Shown here piece after piece: positions 36,688-47,379 of a stretch of 64,000 nucleotides of DNA. The stretch spans positions 4,351,660-4,415,659 of the forward strand of contig JAJEKV010000053.1 of NCBI GenBank assembly GCA_021234155.1, given 5' to 3'. The first letter of the stretch is position 1; the number at the start of each line of letters is the position of its first letter. Source of the DNA: Isoetes taiwanensis (Eukaryota > Streptophyta > Lycopodiopsida > Isoetales > Isoetaceae). The translations under genes were made by a program, and so were the position numbers. The notes below the pieces were generated by a model. The model worked only from the letters and a program-made list of their open reading frames with translations, was not told where the DNA came from and made no database searches.

Positions 36688-38254
36688 TAATAGTATTAAT
36701 AATATATTTACAAGTACTAATAGAACCTGTAAAATCTGTTGAATTTTGCCAAAATATTCTATGTCAGCTTCAATTGGACGCTTGTCTTTAGCACTACTAC
36801 GGCTCGTAGATTGAAATATTGCAGAAATGCCTGAATCTTGTGTCACTTGCTTTGCATCTAAGTCTTGCACTCGTAAATGCCAACCATATGCCCACATGCT
36901 TTTATAACTTGTAGCATATTCTTCAATTCCAAAAGCAAGGTCAGCAATAACGGATCTACTTGCTCTTTATTTTGAACCATACACTGGACTTCCATTTTAA
37001 GCAACTCTGGAAAGTTCATAACCTGCTCCCTCGGTCGCTTGCGCCCAGAAAAGACACCATGTTGTGATTGATCATATTTTCTGTTATTAACAGATTGAAA
37101 GTTAACTTTGTCATTGAAGCACACCAATCTAAATTATAAAACTGAAATACTTACAATCTCCATGTGTTGATGATGGTTGAATTTGCTAGAATGCATTCAT
37201 GTGCTTGTTGTCGCAATGATACATCCAACATTATCAACGTTCCTTTGCCTTCCAAAACCTCAGACGTGTTACGCTCCAAGACACCATCATATTCACCTAA
37301 AAGTTCAATATTTTTGTCCTCCTTCATGGTGGTGAAAGTCATTGCTTCATTAATTATGTATCCTTCAGCAATGGATCCCTCTGGATATGCCATGTTGTGA
37401 ACATATTTCTTGAGATGTTTTAAGAATTTCTCAATGGGATACATCCATCGTGCACTCATAGGCCCACAAATAACTAGCTCTTCTACTAGATGTATGATGA
37501 GATGCGTCATGATCGTGAAAAAAGATGGCGGAAAATGCTTCTCAAGCAAGCATAACACATTCACAGCTTCGCTCTTCAAGTTACTCATGTCACTCAAATG
37601 AATCTCTTTTGAAGTAATTTGCTTAAACAAAGCACTAACTCTTAATATTGACATTCTTTCTCCTTCTCCTAGACAATCACGTATAGACAAAGGAAGGAAA
37701 TGCTGAAGAAGAATATGATAATCATGTGATTTCATTGATTTGAGCTTTCCATTTGCAACACATTTTTTGAAGTTAAACGACAATCCTGTCAGAGGTTTCA
37801 CACTTTGTATAACAGCAAAGAAAGCTTTTTTTTCATCTTTTGTAAAAACATATGGAGCATGAGGTAAAATAACTTTACCGTTTTGTGATTGAGACCAAAG
37901 GGACTCTCGAATTCCAATCTCTCTCATGTCCTCTCGTACTTTTTCATTGTCCTTGTCAGCATCTCCAAGTATTGTTTTAACTACATTTTCTGCAACATTT
38001 TTCTCCACGTGCATCACATCTAGTGTGTTTCGGATAAGAAGATGCTGTAATATGTAATATGAAATAAGATAAGTACACGTAAAGACATAAGTTACTAACG
38101 ACATATCTCTATCATAATAAAAATATGTTAGCATGTTAGCCGTGGGAAAAATGTGACGTGGCTTGAGGAAAAAAATGCATGTGGAGTGTGACGTGGCTCA
38201 GAAAAATGTGAGGTGGACGTATAGAGAAAATCCAAGTGGCTTTGGGAGTGAGAA

Positions 38255-38352
38255 GTGAGCAGTCTGGGGAAGATCCGACATAGAAATTTGGTCAAGTTAA
38301 TTGGTTTTTGTTCACACAACGAGATCAATTTGTTCGTTTATAATCATATCTT
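38255..38352 (+). pseudogene. Receptor-like kinase fragment in the transposase intron
   Basis: About 33 codons read SSLGKIRHRNLVKLIGFCSH followed by NEINLFVYNHIFK, matching kinase subdomains IV-V (L.H.NLVKL.G.C, then LVYEY). It lies on plus, opposite to the transposase, inside its large intron. No other kinase subdomains are adjacent, so it is a captured or inserted exon fragment. Confidence 0.75.
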
Positions 38353-38375
38353 CAAGACCTGTTTTCCTTTCTGGC

Positions 38376-38930
38376 GAAGATCTGTTTATTGCCAAACAAC
38401 GGAGCTCTTTCTTGTGACGAAGATCTGCTTATTGCCAAACAACGGAGCTCTATGCGTAGCTTATTGAACCCAGAGCCTTTGTTTTGTCCTGTCTACTCTT
38501 GAAAGAAGCAAAATGAGGCCAAGAAAAAGCATCTGTCTTTTAATTTAATACTAACCTGATGAATAAACAAAAATTTGATGCAGATACAACCTGACACTAA
38601 CACGGTGAATCGAAATTTATAACTAATGCTCTGTATTTTTTTAAGTTTTCTGCGCCCGAAGACTTGAAAACACTTAGCAATACTCTGTAAATCCTGGATT
38701 TAGGGCCAATTGAAATAAAGACGAGGGTAGATAAGCTATATGCAATCACATATTTGGGCTCCAACAGACCGAGAAAGGAAACAGATACTCTTGATTTTCC
38801 ACTCTCTTCCTGCAAATCCCAGCCGTAATCTGCATATTTTGGCTCCAACAGACCGAGAAAAGAAATACTTGCTCTTGGTTTTTCCACTCTCTGCAATTAT
38901 GTCTTATACGCCGGACCGTAATCTATTGCT
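38376..38930. repeat. Two short direct duplications in the transposase intron
   Basis: GAAGATCTG.TTATTGCCAA with ACAACGGAGCTCT occurs twice with a 41-bp period (about 38379-38453). GGCTCCAACAGACCGAGAAA with its flank occurs twice with a period near 90 bp (about 38747-38930). No coding function recognised. Confidence 0.7.
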
Positions 38931-39478
38931 CGATTTTCATCGGCTGGGTTTGAATCCAAATCTGGATTTTGCGTTTCCTGGATTGCTCTGGGTATTGCTC
39001 AAGATATTTCTTACCTTCATCACGATTGCGTACCTATCTCACCAGTCCGTCTGCATTAGAGTAATGCATCCTTGAGTCCTTGCAAAATTCCATGGGGCTT
39101 TTGATATGGGCTTGCTCAACCTCATCATACGACCAGGAAGGAGAATTCCAGATGACAAAATTGCAAAGGAAAAGTGTCAATTGGGGACCGTATAATTCAG
39201 TAATTGTTTGGAAGAGCAGCTAAATTCAGTCCATCAATGCAAAGTTTTGTATGATTGGATGGAACTTTTCAATAATTCATATTCGGAATAGCTGTCTCAA
39301 ATTGTGGAAAAAAATCAGAACATAATTTGACCATTTGGGCATTTAATTGGAGCAAAGTACAGTCGAGTTGATAGTGAGAACACCATAAATGGTGAAATTT
39401 ATCCCAAATTTGTTTAAATTGGATGAGACAATTTGCAAAATCAAGTCGGGCATGCAGTGGGAGATTATAAGGAATGTT

Positions 39479-40223
39479 TCATGATCTAATTTCAAATATT
39501 GGGCTTGAAATTAGGGGAGTAGTGGCTGCAAAATCGTGTGTTACAGGTCTGCTGCAGTTTTGGGCAGCATTTGGGAAGCAAATAGAATGGCTTTGATGAA
39601 TGGGTCGAACTTCGTAGACCTTGCCATGTGAACCCCAGGCAAGGCCGAGCTCTTGGAGCATCTGTTCTTGAAGCATCTGAACAATATAGTAGTAACTAAA
39701 TTACTTAATATTCACCGCCTAGGCCAATATAGCCGCGACACCTGCACCATAACACTGCGCCAAACAATTCTCTCCGTTTTCAAAAGGATGTGACCTATAG
39801 TATGAGGATGTCAGAATGACATAATCATGTTTAAGCTTTCCAGTAGCATGACCAATTAGGCCTCGTCCCTCCTTCTCAATCAAAGGTTTTGTTGGCACGA
39901 GCTTTACATCCTCTTGGGAAAGACGCAGACTTTCTGAACTTCCCAATAATTTTCACGATGAGAAGCTCTTGCCTTTTAATAATAATACAGCTGATCTGAT
40001 AGCCATTAGCAATGGCATCAGAGAGACCAGCAACAACTCCAAGGGCCCTGTTTGTGTTTGGCGATTTGGTTTTTGCGGCCCATAGGGCAAGATAGCGTAA
40101 ATGGGCCTCTGTGATCCTTGAATACAGTAGGAAGCGCATGCATTTGTGCCAAAGTTCCATGTTTGAACAAACATTTTTTCCATTTTTTATCTGTTGTCCA
40201 GTTACAAACTTTCTTGCACACAT
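39479..40223 (-). other. Unidentified open frames in the transposase intron
   Basis: Minus frames 40223-39876 (115 codons), 39946-39719 (75 codons) and 39676-39479 (65 codons) lie in series. Around 39950 the first two overlap in different frames, as if one protein were broken by an indel. I do not recognise the family. With the nearby kinase fragment this may be more captured host DNA. Confidence 0.35.
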
Positions 40224-41319
40224 TATGACTGTTTATGCGTGTCTAAATCCAACATCTAGCAATTGTGTACCTCTCAATTTTAAACGTTCCAAAATTTAGA
40301 TCTCAATTCCAAGCAAATATGGAAAGGTCGTTGGCTACGTGGATGCTTTCAAAACACAATATAATATGTAAAGCGCCCATATGTAGACGGGCTACGAAGA
40401 GCAATTTTTTTTATATCTAGCGCAAAGCTAGTGTAAAACGCCCATATGTAGCATGTTATGCTGATTGCGAAAAAACTGCAATTTTGTTACAGAAATGGGA
40501 TATGCAACCTTTGCAAAAATGGGATATGCAACCTTTGCGATGGATCTGGAAGGGTATGACATAAAAGGGCCTTCTAGGTCCCGATGGCCTTAAGGGCTTT
40601 ATTCCAGAACAGTAATATAAGCCCATTAAACCATAAAAATATCATTTAGCATTTAACTAATGCGGCGGCAACGCCGCCGCATGCCTGTCTTATATATATA
40701 TATGCAAGCATGACATACCTCCCAATATAGAAGCTCATAAAATATAGAAAGGCGTTTCCACCCCGTCCTTTTCATCAAGTTTCTTTTTTTGTTTCAATTC
40801 TTTTCGAAACAACCCCTTTCTCTCCCATTCTTCCTTTTCCATTATCCAATTTTGTATATCAGTTGGTTTCACAAGATTTGGAGCCGTTCCAAATTCAATT
40901 TTCCCATCAAATACTTTCATTCTCCGAAAATTGTGATCAATGGGGAGATATAGGCGATGGCCTGCATAGATAAATTTTCTAAGACTGCTAGACTTGCGAA
41001 CATGAATATCAGGTCCACAGTGGGGACATGCTCGATATCCATGGGTTACACATCCTGCCAACAAACCATATGCAAGAAAGTCATATATAGTCCACATGAT
41101 CATTGAACGCAAGGTGAATTCCCTCTCCAAAGTAGGCTTGCTGAAGTCAAATGCTTTTACTCCTTCCCAAAGCTTATGGAACTCTTCCACAATAAGACTC
41201 ATGTAAACATCAATTTTTGAAGAAGGTACTTGCTGTGGTCCAGGAATCAACAATATCAACATAATAAAATGCGGCTTTGTAGCTAACCATGGTTCAATAT
41301 TGTAATTTACCAACATAAC

Positions 41320-41829
41320 ACGGCATCAACCCAACTATGAAAAAGCACAGCGGAACCACCTAAGAAGATTATCAAATAATGCTATAAGGGCAATTGTAAG
41401 AGAGGAAAGACCATACAAACTGGAACTTGATGGTGAAATGATCCCATGTGGTGCCTATAAGAATTACTTTGATCGGAAACTAAATTTACTCATCAAAAAG
41501 CATGTTGATCTGTCCATTTCGGACATGAGAAAAGTTCCCCAGGGGCAGTTGAACCTTGTACGAAGAATATTGCAAGTGACTTTAATTCAAAATAGGTGAT
41601 TTTAATTAAAAATGCATAGCTTTCTAATTATTTCTCATTAAATAAAATAGACGTCTTCAAAGCTTTTTATATTTCTTTTTAAGCAAAATAGATAACATGA
41701 TTTTTATTTCACTTAATGCAGGATTGGTTTGTTATACCATGGGCTAAGTGGGACAAAAATATTGGCGGGACGTGCCTTTCTAAGGGTATTAGAGAGGCAA
41801 GGGAGAAGCTATGTGTGGCAACGTCTTAG
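41320..41829 (+). CDS. Unidentified two-exon ORF (transposon-associated?)
   Basis: Exon 1 is open up to 41575 and includes REERPYKLELDGEMIPCGAY, then KNYFDRKLNLLIKKHVDLSI and SDMRKVPQGQLNLVRRILQ. A donor GTGACT follows, and an acceptor TTAATGCAG at 41713-41721 joins DWFVIPWAKWDKNIGGTCLS and a stop at 41829. The phase is kept across the 146-bp intron. It is too short and split to be obvious in a simple ORF scan. It lies between two transposase genes on the opposite strand. The fold is basic and amphipathic and I do not recognise the family; a transposon accessory protein is a guess. Confidence 0.5.
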
Positions 41830-42033
41830 GCGCTTCACAAAAAATGATTTTTCGGTTCACTAAAAATATAGCAGGATTAGGATATAGGGCCGATCAAAAA
41901 AATCGCGTATAAGGATTTATCCAATTCATATCTATATGTGTAGGATTTTTTCCGGTAAAAAAAAAGAGGGTTGTAGGATATTTTTTATAAGGGTAGTTTG
42001 TATATATTTTACTTCTTTATGGCTTATATTACC

Positions 42034-44314
42034 TTAGAAAGTTAGAGCATCCGATGAACTCATTAACGCCAAAAAATTATCAAACAATACATCGATATCG
42101 CCATGAGTATGCCCAACATCATGAAGCCAACCCGATCTCATCAATACCTTAAGCCATGTCAAATAAGAGAGAAAGAAGAACACGTATCTATTTTTATTTT
42201 GACTAGATGCATTATCCAACTGCAAGTAGAGATTTCAAGAAAGAGAATTGATGCCTTCTAAGTTGGCACTAGAAGATGGGGGCAGTACCTCCCGTGTCTG
42301 CGCGTTAGCTTATGATGCAGTGGTCGAGTATCTTTTACGACTTGCATTAATTTGCAATCTGCAGTTTTGGTTCCACATAGATCACCACATTTGTCTTCGT
42401 CTAGTAACTCAAGATAGTATAGGATCCTAGAAAGTGATCCAACATAGAAGTTCGAGTCATCTTTCCAAAGATTAAGAGAGAAATGACCATAAGTCCATCC
42501 ACCATGACCATGTGTCAATGCACCCATCAAGCTGCTTTTTCAGCGACCCCCCTTCCAAACTGACTTTGCAAGATCACGACTTCTTGGTGTGTGTTGACCT
42601 AATCCATCTTGTCATTATTATGCAAAGGTGACTTTCTGGTGAATGATGTGATAATGGACGCCAATGCCAGGATTGACTCCTACAAAACCGTTGTTCCAAC
42701 ATATGTGCTCGCCATTGAATTGCAAGATTGCGCCTCTCCCTTGTATCCTTTGTTCGTTCTAATTTCTGCAGACGTGTTACATTTGAAGAATGATGTATTT
42801 TTTGCTATGCTGATATCTGGAAACTCCCTTTTCTAAATAGTGTAAAAAAAAAGGCAAAGTTACACTTTTTTCGCGATCCACTTAATCTAACTCTTCCCCG
42901 TAATATGACCATGGCACCCACTTCCTTATGTATGCTCTTTTTGTTAAGGATAAAAGGAAGTTTGCGAATATTCTCCCTTATATATATCATCCTTTCCTTT
43001 TTTGCTTCTATGTGTGGAATGCTCTCCACATTCTCATTAATGAAGGTATCAAACACACTCTCTGTAGCTAGTATAACCGATCGAGGCTTCTTGGAGCCTA
43101 TGTTACCATGGCTTTGCTCTTTTTCCAACTCGAACCTCTTCCTCCAATTATAAAATGTAGACTGAGGAACTCCTAAAGCAAAGCGCCATGCGAATTGACA
43201 GCACTCCACTCCAAAGACTACTACTTTCCCCTCCGAGTGCCCTGCATAAGTTACACTCAACATGTCAAAACAAGTGTAATCCTTGCACTATTTGATTGAG
43301 AATAAAATTCTTTTTTCTTAAGGCACATACTTGTTTCGTGTTAATTTTTGGTACAATCTTCCTTGTAGCATGTTGATTTGAGAGCATTCTTGATTGATTT
43401 GGAAGCACACATCCTCTCCTCCTTGCTATCCCCCCTTGTTTCTCTCTTGGCCCTCTTCACATATGTATAGTTCCTTTTCCTCTTGAATTGATTCTCAACA
43501 TGAGCTTCCAGGCATTCAACCTCTAAGCCATCTTCTTCAAGAGCTGCTCGAGCTTGAAGATGCTGGGAAACTGTTCTATCTCTCAAAGCAAAACATCACA
43601 GCTCTCCCAAGATATTAGATTTGATGCTAGAGGTCATTCTGCACAAGTATGATATGATCTCATATTTTGATTCCCAATTGCATCCATTATCTTATCCACT
43701 ATAAGCCCGACCTTTGATACAGCCAAGAACTCATTGTCTATACCATCCTGAGGATCATTCAAATCTATGTTTGTCTCCGAATATCTAGAACCACTGCAGG
43801 AGTGAAGAATATAGCACGACAAATCAAGTAGATTTGTTCTGGAGTAGTTGACTGTCTCAACTTCAAGCTTAAATAACTTGAGACCAAGATGGGCGTCTAG
43901 ATTCTCATGACCTCCAATCTCCTCTACTATCACGTCCTCTTCATCTATTGAAGTGTTGCCTGGTTCACCATAACGGTAGTGAAACTGATGTCCAGCGACT
44001 ACTGACAGATGTGAACTACTAGATGAATCCTCTTCTGAAGAGGGCAAATTGAAGGATGTTCCCGAAGAGGTATCTTCACTTGAGGGGCACACACCATGTT
44101 TTACATCCCTCTATGGCCACTGAATAAATGTGCCCACTGCTTCACTAATGCTATCTGACCCTCCGCATAAGATTGGAAGTTCAGTCGATGGGACCACAGA
44201 CTCCGTGACCTCTATTGCCACATTCACAGAATCTATATCCTTGCTATGAAGGGTGGTTCTATTCAAAATATGGCCCCTAGCAACAATTATCCTTCCAACG
44301 AATAGGTTGTACAA
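42034..44314 (-). pseudogene. DDE-type transposase-like gene (DUF7869-like), fragmented
   Basis: Successive minus-strand pieces share one order. 44314-43634 is an acidic, Ser-rich N-terminal region. 43586-43341 is a basic region with KRAKRETRGDSKEE. 43263-42805 carries a helix-turn-helix-like FAWRFALGVPQSTFYNWRKR followed by a GNIGSKKPRS segment. 42530-42258 has THGHGGWTYGHFSLNLW. 42225-42034 has LDNASSQNKNRYVFFF and VGHTHGDIDVLFDNF. The last two motifs (LDN..xxNKN and GHTHxDID) match plant transposase-like proteins I recall as DUF7869. Gaps may be introns or frameshifts. Expression and activity are unknown. Confidence 0.65.
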
Positions 44315-44339
44315 GGGGAACTCTAGGAAACAACAAAAA

Positions 44340-44874
44340 ATGGCGCCATTTTAGTACAAGAATGGGAAATTTGGGCAATATATGTCGAAATGGCCTTTTT
44401 CAATAGGTCTACCTATTTGATCCAAATTTGATCCAAATGGCGCCATTTCCTCATATAGGTCTATCTATTACAAGCACATTTAGTCCAAATGGCACCATGG
44501 CGGTGCCATTTAGACCGAAATGGCAGGGAGGATGCCTTATAGTCATCAACATATGGCCAGCTGGCCAGAATTTGCACAAAATGGCGCCATTTGGCCAAAA
44601 AGGGGAACAACAAGCACCAGGCCCTTTTGACTAACAATTCGAGCAAATGGTGCCATGTCGCCATTTAGCCAAGATGGACCAAAATGGCAGGGACCAGGAT
44701 ATGCTCAGTTGGTCAGAACTTAAACCAAATAGTGCCATGGTGCCATTTGGCTAAGAAGGGGAATATGGCACCGTGCCCTTTCGACCAACAATGGGAGCAG
44801 ATGGAGGATGGCCAAAGCGCTATTTGGTAAGAAGGAAACCATATGGCACCAGTGGCCATGGCGCCATCGTAGTG
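44340..44874. repeat. Cluster of palindromic ATGGCGCCAT-type words
   Basis: AAATGGCGCCATTT and one-base variants (ATGGCACCAT, ATGGTGCCAT) occur about ten times within 530 bp. The cluster ends at GTAGTG (44869-44874), which is CACTAC on minus. This resembles the terminus and subterminal repeats of a CACTA-type element. A matching partner end was not identified. Confidence 0.6.
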
Positions 44875-44929
44875 ATTATGCCTCCAAATGCACCTTTGCT
44901 ACATCAAGAAATTTGCACAAGGTGCCTAT

Positions 44930-46481
44930 TGTGACGCCCCCTACTCATATACGGTGCACTCACCGGTATACAAACAGAGTTCATCCCCATACCAGCTCCA
45001 TGCTGATACAAGGCCCCTCCACGATATCATCGCAACCTTGACGAGTTCCAAAGTGGGAAGAATGAAGGGGTCATTTTACCCTGTCTCCCTCAGAGCCTAC
45101 CTAGCTGCGGAAGCGTAAACATACATGTAAGTACAAATACATCAACATCACATGACCATCACGAAGGATGGTTCACCACATATCTGCATAGACATAGATT
45201 AGTACATCACATATGGAGATCCTACCCAAGGCTCTCCAGACTCAAGGGGATGACCGACGGCTTGGGCCTCGTAAATCATTGCAAGGCGAATTCATGGCAA
45301 ATGGATTTGGGCGGCATAAGAACATGGCTTAGAGTAGTCCACTCCATCCCCCTCCCCGTGCACACTTTGCGAGTAGGGTTGAAAGGTCTTGGGACTACCG
45401 ATCAGTAGCCCACGGGATGCAAAATGAGGGCCTGCTCGGGTTGCATCTCCCATAATGGGATGGGGGGGTGGGGATTGCTTCCCACCGTGAGGCATCATTT
45501 GACTCAAGGTGACTAGAGGGCCACCGCCTGCATTCTCGATGAACTCCATGGAAGGTGTACACCACCCCAAGAGTGTCGAACCCATGCAAAGCCCGCACTC
45601 AGTGGCAACGCATTAGGTCTAGTACACTGTAGTCCCCGATAGGCTTTACTACCAGAGGGACGTGATCATGAGCCAGAACATGCACCTCCTTGTAAGCCAG
45701 TCTAGCCCCTCCACCTACAAACTGTGTGTGGTTCTTGTACACAGGCCGAATTTAATAGTGCATTAAAGAGGGCTAGCTAGGAGCATCAAACTACTAGGCT
45801 TTTAAGGCCTCTCCCCTTCCCAATACAATAATTCCACAGAGATCATCATCACATACATACCACAGAAGAACTAAAGAATAAGATTTAATCTAAATCACAA
45901 AGTTAGGTTCTTTAGTTATGGCTTGGTATCTAGAGGTCTAGATGGCTGCTATGGGCAATTCAATAGGCTAAACCTACTTACTCTATTTCTGGGAGGCGGA
46001 TTAGACTATTGAATTGGCAAAATACCTGATCCCTGGCTTGCTCCTCCTGCTCTGAACGCGTCCATGCTGCAGAACTGTTTGAAGATGAAGCTAGAAAGGG
46101 AAGCCGATGAGCTAGGCCGCCGCATTGCACTTCGGGGAGTCAAGATTGGCTCTTGGAGCAAGCGTAACGGAGTTCTAGAAGGCTGTGGATGAAAATGGAA
46201 AGTTAGGGTTTCAGATGCCTTATATAGACTATAAGTTAGGGCTAGGGTTTCTATTAACCCTTGAGCATGTGGGATAAATGGGTGTGGCCCACTTGCCTAT
46301 ATTAATTAAGTGGGCTAAAGTGTACACATGAATAAATGTGCACACACTTGCAAGTTGCCCCCTAGGGTGCTACTTGCTTAGCTACGTCGGCGCATAAGTC
46401 AATCGGGATGATGCGGCACGTGCGCGACGATGCAACACAAGATAATGCCCTGGACCGTGATAATCGTGGCCGAACGTCACA
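44930..46481 (-). mobile_element. 3' LTR of the minus-strand Ty3/gypsy element
   Basis: On minus the block starts TGTGACGTTCGG (46481) and ends GGGGGCGTCACA (44930), giving perfect 7-bp terminal inverted repeats TGTGACG/CGTCACA with TG..CA ends. A purine-rich tract AAGGTGGGGAGAA lies immediately 5' of it, as expected for a polypurine tract. The length is 1552 bp. It contains a TATA box and an R-like region. Confidence 0.8.
46219..46227 (-). promoter_or_regulatory. LTR TATA box
   Basis: CTATATAAGG on minus, about 260 bp into the LTR, with transcription expected 25-35 bp downstream. Confidence 0.6.
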
Positions 46482-46497
46482 TTCTCCCCACCTTGAA
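46482..46497 (-). promoter_or_regulatory. Polypurine tract
   Basis: TTCAAGGTGGGGAGAA on minus directly abuts the LTR start and would prime plus-strand DNA synthesis. Confidence 0.65.
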
Positions 46498-47379
46498 ATG
46501 ATGCTGTCCGCAGCATCGTGGGTCTCCCCACCTTGGGATCTTCTTCTTGTCCTGCAACCAACTTGATGCATACAATATATTATTATTATACTTACACAAT
46601 TATTAAAGTTATTATAAGGTAATATTTTTAAACATTACTACGACATTACATTATCCCAATAACTTATCAATTCATAACTTCATTCAAGCAAGGTACTTAC
46701 TAGCCTCACTTAATACGACACATTTAAGTTTATCAAGATTTAATAATTTTGTACAATTATCCTTCGAGGTCTTTTCATTCCTAACACATTCTAACAAAAT
46801 TGTGTTGCAAGTCTCGTGAGTTCGACCTCCTTGCCCTCCGGAGCTTTTATTGGCTCAGCAGCCCGACACTTACGCTAGTACCATTTTAATTATTAATAAA
46901 ATTATGGTTATAAAGTAACCACCCATCTAATTAACTAAATGAATGCATGACTAATCTCCCGGGCGAGGGAAGAGGATGCTTCTTCCATCGCGGGCCGCGG
47001 GAGACAAACGCCTCTATAATGCCTATACCACGCGACTCGATCATGGCCCGTGAGGGTTTTGCTGTAAGGGTCGCTTAAGACGCATCCTATCATAGCCCAT
47101 GATTGGGTGCTACCTTATGCATGACCTCCTCGATCATACATACCCCAAAGGCATCATGGCCCAAAGGGTTTAAGCTAGAGAACATCCCCGATGATCTCAT
47201 GCCCATGTTCACTTTCTACCTTTAATCGCATGTCCTTCCCTATGGACATGCTTACATTACTTGCAACATTGCTCATGCTCACCATTTGCCTAACTATTTC
47301 AAGCAAAACCGGCTGGCCATGCCTACAATGACATTACACCACATCTTAGAGATCACCAGTGGTCTCATCATCGATAACA

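Larger units (their letters stand above)
35170..41335 (-). mobile_element. CACTA (En/Spm) DNA transposon, 5'-truncated
   Basis: The left end starts CACTACTACAAAAA (35170-35183), the classic CACTA terminus, followed by a subterminal zone with many AAATGGCA words in both orientations (35190-35470). The minus-strand TNP2-type transposase fills 36690-41335. The opposite terminus is not found next to the transposase N-terminal side; sequence changes near 41335 to an unrelated plus-strand ORF. The element is interrupted by a PIF/Harbinger-like MITE and by captured sequence in its large intron. Confidence 0.8.
36690..41335 (-). pseudogene. TNP2-like CACTA transposase (Transposase_21 plus DUF4218)
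   Basis: Transposase of CACTA elements. From the N-terminal side on minus: 41335-40719 carries MLVNYNIEPWLATKPHFIML, ILLIPGPQQ and YRACPHCGPDIHVRKS with YAGHRLYLP, the Transposase_21 core. A one-base shift near 40760 is needed to read SIFYELLYWE up to a GTATGT donor at 40718. After a 2.67 kb intron (40718-38045, acceptor TTACAG) the frame resumes as HLLIRNTLDVMHVEKN and runs through DUF4218 (SHDYHILLQHFLPLSIRDCL, EELVICGPMSARWMYPIEKF) to 37151. 37127-36690 holds a frameshifted C-terminus with TQDSGISA and IEADIEYFGKIQQIL. The N-terminus is missing. Confidence 0.85.

Noticed and set aside
37128-37150. Tiny intron between the DUF4218 exon and the C-terminal transposase piece
   Set aside because: GTAAGT and TTTAG flank only about 26 bp, too short for a plant intron. 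A frameshift or deletion is likelier.
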